Assembly: GCF_014648655.1 (NCBI RefSeq)
Contig: NZ_BMRN01000011.1
Span: forward strand, 62,001-126,000
Direction of reading: 5' to 3'
Length of the DNA: 64,000 bases
Origin: Streptomyces atratus
GTDB taxonomy: Bacteria; Actinomycetota; Actinomycetes; Streptomycetales; Streptomycetaceae
Positions 19,134 through 26,260 of the stretch are shown here, one piece after another (position 1 is the stretch's first letter; every line of letters starts with the position of its first letter). The position numbers and the translations under genes were made by a program. The notes under the pieces are model-generated. The model was not told the DNA's origin and ran no database searches. It saw only the letters and a program-made list of their open reading frames with translations.

Positions 19134-20015
19134 TCAGATGAGTTGGAGCAGACCACGGAGCAGATCACGGCTCTCCTCGGGACCGGGGCTGTCCTCGTGC
19201 AGTCGCACCATGGCCTTTTCGTACTGAGCGACTTCTTCGGCCTTGTCCAGATAGAGCGCACTTGTCAGCTGCTCCAAATAGACAATGTCCGACAGATCGG
19301 ATTCCGGGAATCGGAGCATCGTAAAAGAACCGCCCTCCCCCGCATGCCCGCCAAAACTGAAGGGCATCACTTGAAGAGTGATGTTGGGCTGTTCCGACAT
19401 TTCGATCAGATGCCGCAGTTGTCCGCGCATCACTTCACGGTCGCCGTACGGCCGGCGCAGCGCCGCCTCGTCCAGCACGGCGTGGAAACGGGGTGCACGT
19501 TCGGCAACGAGGGCCTTCTGGCGCTCCAGCCGCAGCGCGACCCGGCGGTCGATCTCGACGGCCGGGGCGTCGCCCATGCCCCGGCTGACGACCGCGTGCG
19601 CATAGGACTCGGTCTGCAACAGGCCATGGACGAACTGGACTTCGTACACCCGGATGAGCGATGCCGCTCCCTCCAGACCGATGTACGTCTGGAACCACCC
19701 GGGCAGCACATCTCCGTAACTGTGCCACCAGCCCGCCACATTGGCCTCGCGGGCCAGGCCGAGCAGGGCGTCGCGCTCCGCCTCGTCCGTGACACCGTAG
19801 AGCGTGAGCAGGTCCTCGACATCCCTGGCCTTGAAGCTCACCCGTCCCAACTCCATGCGGCTGATCTTCGATTCGGAAGCCCTGATGGAGTAGCCGGCCG
19901 CCTCGCGGGTGATCCCGCGCGAGTCGCGCAGCCGCCTGAGCTGCGAGCCCAGCAGGATGCGCCGCACCACAGATCCACTCGACTCGCCTGCCGCCACTGG
20001 TCCGGCCCTCCCCAT
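19134..20015 (-). CDS. XRE helix-turn-helix regulator with DUF5753 (WhiJ-like)
   Basis: DNA-binding protein typical of Streptomyces WhiJ-like loci. The N-terminal helix-turn-helix (LRRLRDSRGITREAAGYSIR) is at about residues 25-60. The C-terminal DUF5753 domain is marked by PGWFQTYIGLE and VHGLLQTESYA. The ATG at 20015 follows AGGAAG closely; an in-frame GTG lies 12 codons earlier. It is divergent from the ATP-binding protein gene, and a DUF397 gene follows beyond that. The trio forms a known regulatory module in which the XRE protein controls development-associated genes with its small partner. Confidence 0.9.
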   Translation of the reverse strand: MGRAGPVAAGESSGSVVRRILLGSQLRRLRDSRGITREAAGYSIRASESKISRMELGRVSFKARDVEDLLTLYGVTDEAERDALLGLAREANVAGWWHSYGDVLPGWFQTYIGLEGAASLIRVYEVQFVHGLLQTESYAHAVVSRGMGDAPAVEIDRRVALRLERQKALVAERAPRFHAVLDEAALRRPYGDREVMRGQLRHLIEMSEQPNITLQVMPFSFGGHAGEGGSFTMLRFPESDLSDIVYLEQLTSALYLDKAEEVAQYEKAMVRLHEDSPGPEESRDLLRGLLQLI

Positions 20016-20187
20016 CGCTTCCTGGACACCGGGGCTCCCCCTGAACCCCAAGTGCCGGATTCTGCCATCAAAACGCTTCAGCCCGTACTCATTCGATTAC
20101 GGAAATGAGAAGGCTCCCAGAGAGCTACGAAAATACACACAGGAAGAAATGACCAAGAACCGGCATGGGTTCGGACAGGTCAGGCGC

Positions 20188-20222
20188 GTGCACGTGCATC
20201 TGCCCTTGCATCTGCCCTGCGC
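20188..20222 (+). promoter_or_regulatory. direct-repeat motif upstream of the ATPase gene (copy A)
   Basis: GTGCACG is followed by two perfect adjacent copies of TGCATCTGCCCT (20195-20206 and 20207-20218). The same sequence, in the same orientation relative to its gene, occurs upstream of the DUF397 gene (21211-21248). It lies in the 305-bp divergent spacer between the XRE and ATPase genes, about 100 bp before the ATPase start, so it could serve both. Confidence 0.65.
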
Positions 20223-20320
20223 ATTCGGAACCATGGCCCTCGCGCACCTGCGTGCTCGTTCGTGTTGTGCCGCTGTACCCCGCAGTACCGATACAGCCGC
20301 GAATCCCGGGAGTGCCTCGC

Positions 20321-20842
20321 ATGGGGACGAATGGATCGACGATGCTCGAGCCGTTACGGCAGGGGCTTCCCCCCATCGATCCCTCAGCCGTCTCCGGATC
20401 GGCCACCTGCACCCTGCCCGCCCGCTACGAATCCGTGGGCGGGGCACGGCGGTTCACCAGGACGACGCTGAGCGACTGGGGACTGGACGAGCGCTTCGAC
20501 GACGTCGCACTGGTCGTCTCCGAACTCGTGACCAACGCTCTGCGGCACGCCCTGCCCGCGGACACCGCATCGGAACCTCAGGAACCTCCCGTACGGCTGC
20601 ACTTGATGCGCTGGAGCTCGCGCCTGGTGTGCGCCGTGCGCGACCCCAGCCAGGAGAGCCCCGTAGCCTCCGAGGCTCCCGACTCGGCGGAGTCGGGCCG
20701 CGGCCTCTTCCTGGTGGAGTCCTTCAGCGACTCCTGGGGCTGGCACCCCTCCCCCGCTCTGGGAGCGGACAACCCGAACACCGCGGCGACACCGCGCGGC
20801 AAGGTGGTCTGGGCACTGTTCCGGCTGTCCGACGACGTGTGA
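20321..20842 (+). CDS. ATP-binding anti-sigma-like protein (HATPase_c, RsbW type)
   Basis: A small GHKL-fold ATPase of 173 residues, the type found in Streptomyces anti-sigma/WhiJ-like modules. The N box VALVVSELVTNALRHA is at about residues 62-77, and the G-box SGRGLFLVESFSDSWGW is later. The ATG at 20321 follows GGGAG; the open frame runs 52 codons further upstream through cysteine-rich, unlikely sequence. It is convergent with the DUF397 gene, 60 bp apart, and divergent from the XRE gene. Whether it binds a sigma factor or the DUF397 partner is not visible from the sequence. Confidence 0.88.
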   Translation: MGTNGSTMLEPLRQGLPPIDPSAVSGSATCTLPARYESVGGARRFTRTTLSDWGLDERFDDVALVVSELVTNALRHALPADTASEPQEPPVRLHLMRWSSRLVCAVRDPSQESPVASEAPDSAESGRGLFLVESFSDSWGWHPSPALGADNPNTAATPRGKVVWALFRLSDDV

Positions 20843-20902
20843 CCCGCTCGGCGGCCGCACGGGCTGCCGACGGGTGGCCGGACACCGCCCCGCGGGACGC
20901 GG

Positions 20903-21145
20903 TCAGCCGCCCGCTATGAGGTGGTCGAACTCGCCGTCCTTCACCCCGAGCAGCAGCGCCTCTATCTCGGCCGGCGTATAGACCAGCGCCGGCCCGTCGG
21001 GGTGGCGTGAATTCCGCATCGCCACATCTCCGTCGGGCAGTTTCGCGAACTCCACGCAGGATCCCTGGGAGTTGCTGTGTCTGCTCTTCTGCCAGACGAC
21101 TCCGCGAAGCTCTGTGGCCGCCATGCCGTTGTACACGTGGTGCAC
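20903..21145 (-). CDS. DUF397 domain protein (BldB/WhiJ-partner type)
   Basis: A small acidic protein (80 aa) with the DUF397 pattern WQKSRHSNSQGSCVEFA then VAMRNSRHPDGPALVYTPAEIEALLLGVKDGEFD. Such proteins act with WhiJ-like XRE regulators and are related to BldB. GTG at 21145 (VHHVYNGMAATEL) is chosen because GGGGAG lies 6 nt upstream; a TTG seven codons earlier and an internal ATG are alternatives. Its promoter region carries the same 12-bp repeat motif as the ATPase gene, and a TATGAT -10-like hexamer at 21195-21190. Confidence 0.9.
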   Translation of the reverse strand: MHHVYNGMAATELRGVVWQKSRHSNSQGSCVEFAKLPDGDVAMRNSRHPDGPALVYTPAEIEALLLGVKDGEFDHLIAGG

Positions 21146-21210
21146 AGGACGCTCCCCGAGTTGCAAGGTGCAAGTGTCAACTGTCTCGGATCATAGCTCT
21201 GTTCAATTTC

Positions 21211-21248
21211 CCCTGCATGAGCAGATGCATGAGCGGATGCACGTGCAC
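21211..21248 (-). promoter_or_regulatory. direct-repeat motif upstream of the DUF397 gene (copy B)
   Basis: Reading the minus strand, GTGCACG is followed by TGCATCCGCTCA and TGCATCTGCTCA, then TGCAGG. It matches copy A (20188-20222) over about 30 bp with few changes. It sits about 70-100 bp upstream of the DUF397 GTG and just upstream of a TATGAT -10-like element at 21195-21190. Confidence 0.65.
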
Positions 21249-21397
21249 GGGGGGTGTTCCCGCGATTACAGCTCCGGACGCAGAGATAGACGCACGCGGC
21301 GCCTGTTTGGCTCCGCCTACCCCGAGTTGAGCAACCCATCCCGGTGGTACGCGCTGGTAGCTTGGCGCGGTCTTTTGTCAACAAGGGGGAATTCCAC

Positions 21398-21871
21398 ATG
21401 CGCAAAGCCGTACGTACCGGTGCCGTGATCACTGCCGGACTCGTCACCGCCGCAGCACTGACCGGCTGCAGCGGCGACGGCAAGAAGAGTGACCCGGACG
21501 GCAGCTCCGGCGCCGCGAAGTCCAGTCAGGCTCCCGGCGACAGCGACAGCAACTCCGGGGCCGACGCCGCGGCGCTGGAGGGCGGCTGGGCCGGGAAGAC
21601 CGACGGCAAGGCCGTGGTCCTGTCCGTCGCGTCCGGGAAGGCCGTGCTCGTCACCGAGCAGCGTGCCTGCACGGGCACCGTGAAGGACATGGGCAAGGTG
21701 ATGCTGGTGCTGAAGTGCGCCGACGGCGACACCGACCGCACCACGGGGTCCATCGAGTCCAACGACGGCAAGACCGTCGTCGTGTCCTGGGACGGCGGGA
21801 CAAAGGACACCCTGGCCAAGACCGAACCGGGCGCGATCCCGTCGGGTCTGCCGGACCTGCCGGCCTCCTGA
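21398..21871 (+). CDS. secreted lipoprotein, unknown function
   Basis: A 157-residue lipoprotein. The signal peptide MRKAVRTGAVITAGLVTAAA ends at the lipobox LTGC, giving a lipidated cysteine at about residue 25. A Ser/Gly/Asp-rich linker follows, then a small beta-rich domain (EGGWAGKTDGKAVVLSVASG) with two further cysteines (RACTGT, LKCADG) that could form a disulfide. The ATG at 21398 follows AAGGGGGAA. It is convergent with the FUSC gene, 20 bp apart. I do not recognise a named domain. Confidence 0.85.
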   Translation: MRKAVRTGAVITAGLVTAAALTGCSGDGKKSDPDGSSGAAKSSQAPGDSDSNSGADAAALEGGWAGKTDGKAVVLSVASGKAVLVTEQRACTGTVKDMGKVMLVLKCADGDTDRTTGSIESNDGKTVVVSWDGGTKDTLAKTEPGAIPSGLPDLPAS

Positions 21872-21891
21872 CCGCCCGCCGCTCCGCCCCC

Positions 21892-24045
21892 TCAATCGGC
21901 TTGGTCCGACGGAGGGTTCGGCTTCGGCGTCCCGCCCAGTCCCCGGGAGAACTCCTCCAGGGCTTCGAGGAGGAGGCCGGCCCCGTTCCGCACGAACGGG
22001 TCCGGCTCCCCTTCGCCCGTCCGCTGCTGCGCGTCCCACTGCGCCAGCGCCTCGCGCACCTCCACCCAGTCCGGTACGCGCCGCTCCCGCAGCTCCTTCG
22101 CGCCCTGTTCGGTGGCCCGGCGCAGCGCTTGCGCCAGGTGCGCGGCGGCCGGTACGGGGGTGGCGCTGCCGCACGGGAGGTGGGCCTCCAGCAGCATCGC
22201 GACCCTGCCGAACTGGGCGAGGGCGTGCTGGGTGTCCTCGGCGGCTGCGCGGGAGAGGCCGCGGTTGCGCACCGGTTCGTGCTGGGCGGTGGCAAGCGCC
22301 TCCTGCCAGGCGACGCGGGCCTCGCGGGTGTCGAGCAGGGCGGAACGGACGTCGTCCTGGCCGCGCTCGGCCGGTTCGGCGTACTGGTCGACGACCGCGG
22401 CCGCGTACCGCCCGTCCGCCACCAGCCAGTCGCCGAGCCTGCCGCGAAGCCTCGGGGTCTCCCACGCCGGGTAGGCGGCGTACGAGATCATCGCGAGGAG
22501 GCCGCCGACGAGGGTGAGGACGACCCGTTCGTGTACGGTCTGCGACCAGTTGTCGCCCGCCATGCCGAGCAGGAAGACGACGTACGCGGAGACGCACGCC
22601 TGGCCGACCACGTACCCGGTGCGCATCAGCAGATACATCAGCAGGGCGCAGAGCACGGAGAGCATCGCGTACCAGGTCACACCGGGGTCGGTGGCCTGGC
22701 CGATCGCGGTGGCGAGCGAGACGCCGACGATCGTGCCGCCGAAGCGGGCCACGGAACGCCCGTACGTCTGGGAGAACTCCGGCCGCATCACCATGACGGC
22801 CGCCATGGGGGCCCAGTAGCCGTGACCGAACGGTAGCGCGGCACCGATGAGATAGCCGACGGCGACGACTGCACAGACCCTCACGGCGTGCCGCAGGATC
22901 GGTGAACCGGGGCGCAGTTCGGCGCGCACCGCACTCCCGACGACGGGGACCAGCCGCAGGAGGGTGGGGCGGCGGCGGTGCGGGACGGCGGGGGTCCCGT
23001 CCCCGGTGACCCTGATGGTCTCGGCGGCCTCCTCGGCCTCGGCCCGTTCCTCCTTCGTCCCCTCGCCCTCGGCCGTCTCGATGACATCGGAGAGCAGCGC
23101 GCCGAGCCGGGCGGCGGCGCGGCGGGACGGGCCGGTGAGGAGAGTGCCGGTGTCGGGGGTCTTCAGCGCGGCGACGGCGGACGGGGAGAGCTTCACCGGG
23201 TCGCCGCCCCGGATCGCCCGGGCCGCCGAGTCGAGCACGGATCCGGCGGCGGCGAGGAGCTCGCGGACCCGGTCCCGCTCCGGCCCCTCGGACGGGACGC
23301 CCATAGCCGGGTCCGCGAGCGAGGCGAGCACCGGTCTGATCCGTTCGGCGACACCGCGGGAGCCACGCAGTTCGGGCGGCCGGTGGCGGGCCTGACGCGG
23401 AGTGACCGCGGCTGCGCTGCGGGCCGTCATCAGCGGCACCGGATCGAAGGCGGCGAGCGGGTCGTGGCGCAGCCGACGGGCGTAGTCGGCCTCGGCGGCC
23501 AGGGCGTCGGCGAGGGCATCGCGCTGGGCGCCCCATCTCCGTACCGGGAACAGGACGATCAGCGCCGCCTGCACCACACCGCCGAAGAGGATCATCAGGG
23601 CATGCACGGCCGAGTTCGCGACGGAGGTGGGCAGGGTGACCGTCACCAGCATGATCGCCACGTTGGACGACGCGATGAGGCCGCCCGTCGGTCCCGCCGC
23701 CCAGGCCAGGCCCGCGAGGAACGTCCAGAGCACCAGCAGGGCCAGGAACAGCGGCATTCGGGGGCCGGCGAGATAGCCGAGGAATGTCGATACGGCGAGG
23801 CTCGCCCCGGAGACCAGGGCGAGGACGGGGCGGGGGCGCCAACTGCGCTGGAACGTGGCGATGGCCGCCTGGAACGCGCCGAACGCGGAGCTCGCGGCGA
23901 CCACCGGCCCGAAGAGCGCGAGGCCGACCCCGATGACGAGGGCGAGACCGGCCGCACCGCGGATCGCGATGAGCGGTTCGAGACGCCGCCGCTCGATCGT
24001 CAGCCCCGAGCGGGCGGTCTCCTTCAGCGCCCGGAGCCAGCCCAT
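21892..24045 (-). CDS. FUSC family membrane protein
   Basis: A 717-residue inner-membrane protein with the fusaric-acid-resistance/aromatic-acid-exporter layout. There is an N-terminal bundle of about six helices (residues ~25-165), a long charged cytoplasmic region (~165-370), and a second bundle with the FUSC signature GYLIGAALPFGHGYWAPMAAVMVMRPEFSQ at about 395-425. A C-terminal helical soluble part of about 200 residues follows. It is convergent with the lipoprotein gene. Efflux of aromatic or weak acids is a family inference only. Confidence 0.87.
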   Translation of the reverse strand: MGWLRALKETARSGLTIERRRLEPLIAIRGAAGLALVIGVGLALFGPVVAASSAFGAFQAAIATFQRSWRPRPVLALVSGASLAVSTFLGYLAGPRMPLFLALLVLWTFLAGLAWAAGPTGGLIASSNVAIMLVTVTLPTSVANSAVHALMILFGGVVQAALIVLFPVRRWGAQRDALADALAAEADYARRLRHDPLAAFDPVPLMTARSAAAVTPRQARHRPPELRGSRGVAERIRPVLASLADPAMGVPSEGPERDRVRELLAAAGSVLDSAARAIRGGDPVKLSPSAVAALKTPDTGTLLTGPSRRAAARLGALLSDVIETAEGEGTKEERAEAEEAAETIRVTGDGTPAVPHRRRPTLLRLVPVVGSAVRAELRPGSPILRHAVRVCAVVAVGYLIGAALPFGHGYWAPMAAVMVMRPEFSQTYGRSVARFGGTIVGVSLATAIGQATDPGVTWYAMLSVLCALLMYLLMRTGYVVGQACVSAYVVFLLGMAGDNWSQTVHERVVLTLVGGLLAMISYAAYPAWETPRLRGRLGDWLVADGRYAAAVVDQYAEPAERGQDDVRSALLDTREARVAWQEALATAQHEPVRNRGLSRAAAEDTQHALAQFGRVAMLLEAHLPCGSATPVPAAAHLAQALRRATEQGAKELRERRVPDWVEVREALAQWDAQQRTGEGEPDPFVRNGAGLLLEALEEFSRGLGGTPKPNPPSDQAD

Positions 24046-24111
24046 GCGCAGAGCCTAACCGGAATCACCGATAAGCCTGAGTTGCCGTAATTCAGAGGGC
24101 ATCTGAGGTTT

Positions 24112-25302
24112 CTACCGGTTTCTGCGCCTGCCGTGGATCTCCGGTCCGGTCCCGCCCACCCTCGCCCGGTCCGCGGCGGCCGTTCCATGAGTCCATCCGT
24201 CGAGGTCCGTGGCGCCCCGGACGCGCGCGGTCGTGGTCTCGGGGAACATCCGCTCGGCGGTGTCGGTGACGGCCATGTCGCGGGCGGCGAGGACCGGGAG
24301 CAGATGGGGTGCCGCCACCCCGGCGGCTTCGGATTCGGTCTCGACTTCGGCGGCCGCTGTGACGCGGGCGGTGTCTGCGGCGAGCCGGCTGCCCAGGCGC
24401 TGGGCGTACGCCATCAGGAAGGACTGCCGGAACGTCTTGGTCCGCTTGCGTCCACCGGCCCGCTGGCCCGCCTCCGCCTTCGTCATCGCCACCGTGCCCT
24501 GGACCAGCAGGGAGGTGTACAGCAGCTCCACGGCCTCCAGGTCCGGCTCGAAGCCGACCACCGTGGAGAAGCCGAGGTCGCTGTTCCACACCGCACGGCA
24601 GCGGTTGGCGGAGGCGACCGCGTCGAGCAGGATCGCCTTCGCCGTCTCGTACGGGGCATCGACCCCGATCCGGCACGCTCCCGGCGCCTCCTTGCTGTGG
24701 GTACGGGCGGCGAGCAGGGCCTCGTCGATGGAGTGCCGGGCCATCAGCTCCTGCGCCTTGGTGGTGAGGGCCTCCGCCTCCTCGGGAAAGCCCGTCGCCT
24801 CCGCCTTGGCGAGCAGGGCACGGATCCGGGTCAGCATCCGGGGTTCGTCGTGCGCGGGCGGCAGGTGGAGCCCGTGCGGGGAAGCGCCGGGCGGCGGACC
24901 GACCGGTTCGATGGCGGGGAGCCTGAGCAGCAGCCGGTACAGGCCGAGGAGCGCGGAGGCGTAGGAGAACCGGTCGGGCCGGTTCCGGGGCGACGCGGCG
25001 GGGAGCCCGTCGAGCTGGGACCGCCAGCGGGGCGGCAGCTGCTCGTACCGTCCGGTCTCCGATGCGATCAGCGAGGCGGCGAGGCCGACCGCGGTCTCGT
25101 CGAGTTCGCGGCGGACGACGCGTACGACATCGGCGGGCTGCCAGCCGCGCTCCCAGGCACGGCGGACGAACTCCTCGCCGCGCCGGAACAGTTCCGCGTC
25201 GGCCGTCGGATCGGCGGCCAGCAGAGAAGCTCCGGTGTCGAGACCGGCGTCGCCCTCGGAGTAGAGGGCTGCCGCGAATGCCTGGTCGATCACCGGTTCC
25301 AT
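24112..25302 (-). CDS. DUF2786 domain protein
   Basis: A soluble protein of about 396 residues. The DUF2786 domain is recognisable in the middle as RMLTRIRALLAKAEATGFPEEAEALTTKAQELMARHSID. The C-terminal part includes VVGFEPDLEAVELLYTSLLVQ and RTKTFRQSFLMAYAQRLGSRL, typical of the long Streptomyces members, and some relatives are near phage genes, but nothing phage-like is near here. ATG at 25302 (MEPVIDQAF) is favoured over 25449 because homologous sequence begins there; no clear ribosome site is seen for either. Function is unknown. Confidence 0.82.
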   Translation of the reverse strand: MEPVIDQAFAAALYSEGDAGLDTGASLLAADPTADAELFRRGEEFVRRAWERGWQPADVVRVVRRELDETAVGLAASLIASETGRYEQLPPRWRSQLDGLPAASPRNRPDRFSYASALLGLYRLLLRLPAIEPVGPPPGASPHGLHLPPAHDEPRMLTRIRALLAKAEATGFPEEAEALTTKAQELMARHSIDEALLAARTHSKEAPGACRIGVDAPYETAKAILLDAVASANRCRAVWNSDLGFSTVVGFEPDLEAVELLYTSLLVQGTVAMTKAEAGQRAGGRKRTKTFRQSFLMAYAQRLGSRLAADTARVTAAAEVETESEAAGVAAPHLLPVLAARDMAVTDTAERMFPETTTARVRGATDLDGWTHGTAAADRARVGGTGPEIHGRRRNR

Positions 25303-25408
25303 GAGGCCAGGGTAGGCAGGGCGGTGCGGCCGGGTATGCCTGGCCCTACCCCGAGGACGGGCTCTGGTGGTCGTGATCGCGGAGCGCGGAAACGGTTCGA
25401 TCGAGGAC

Positions 25409-26221
25409 ATGACTTCCCCGCATGCGTCCGCTGCGTCCGCGAGTGCCACCGTTGCCGTACGGCTCCGCTCCGTACGCCGTACCTATGGAGAGGTCGACGC
25501 CCTCGACGGCATCGACCTCACAGTCCGCCCCGGCACCTTCACCGCCGTCATGGGCCCGTCCGGCTCCGGCAAGTCCACGCTGCTGCACTGCGCGGCCGGG
25601 CTGGACCGGCCGACGTCCGGCACCGTCGAGGTGGGCGGGGTGGAGCTGACCGGGCTGAGCGAGCGCCGGCTGACACTGCTGCGCCGGGACCGGATCGGCT
25701 TCGTCTTCCAGGCGTTCAACCTGGTCCCTTCGCTGACCGCCGCACAGAATGTCGCGCTGTCGCTGCGGCTCGCGGGCCGCCGCCCGTCCCGTACCGAGGT
25801 GCGTGAATCCCTGGCCCGGTTCGGTCTCGCCGACCGGGCGGGGCACCGGCCGGCCGAGATGTCCGGCGGGCAGCAGCAGCGAGTGGCCCTGGCACGGGCC
25901 CTGATCACCCGGCCCTCGGTGCTCTTCGGCGACGAGCCGACCGGCGCATTGGACACCGCGACGAGCCAGGAGGTGATGGTGATGCTGCGGGAGCTGGTGG
26001 ACCGGGAGGGGCAGACGATCGTGATGGTCACCCATGACCCGATGGCCGCGGCATATGCGGACCGGGTGGTCTTCCTGGTCGACGGTCGGGTGGCGGACGA
26101 TCTGACCGGGCTGCCGGCCGAGCGGATCGCGGCCCGGATGGCGGCGGGACGCACCGCGGTACCCCGCACGACCGCCGCCGCAGCAGGTGCCGCGGGCCAT
26201 GCGGGGGTGTCGTCGTGCTGA
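25409..26221 (+). CDS. ABC transporter ATP-binding protein (MacB/LolD type)
   Basis: ATPase for the FtsX-like permease encoded next. Walker A GPSGSGKS is at residues 49-56, the signature MSGGQQQRVALARAL at about 151-165 and Walker B VLFGDEPTGALD follows. The FVFQAFNLVPSLTAAQNV stretch is diagnostic of the LolD/MacB subfamily. ATG at 25409 is 5 nt after GAGGA. The extreme C-terminus, rich in Ala/Gly, runs through a 35-bp tandem duplication (26191-26260) that also spans the permease start. The system probably transmits envelope signals or moves lipophilic substrates; the cargo is unknown. Confidence 0.92.
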   Translation: MTSPHASAASASATVAVRLRSVRRTYGEVDALDGIDLTVRPGTFTAVMGPSGSGKSTLLHCAAGLDRPTSGTVEVGGVELTGLSERRLTLLRRDRIGFVFQAFNLVPSLTAAQNVALSLRLAGRRPSRTEVRESLARFGLADRAGHRPAEMSGGQQQRVALARALITRPSVLFGDEPTGALDTATSQEVMVMLRELVDREGQTIVMVTHDPMAAAYADRVVFLVDGRVADDLTGLPAERIAARMAAGRTAVPRTTAAAAGAAGHAGVSSC

Positions 26222-26260
26222 CCGTCGCGGGCCGCACGGAGGTGTCGTCGTGCTGACCGT
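26191..26260 (+). repeat. 35-bp tandem duplication across the ATPase/permease junction
   Basis: Two adjacent 35-bp units, 26191-26225 and 26226-26260, match at 31 of 35 positions and share GTGTCGTCGTGCTGACCGT exactly. Each copy contains GTGCTGA, where an ATPase stop and a permease GTG start overlap. Only the second GTG opens into the permease; the first closes after 13 codons. Confidence 0.85.
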
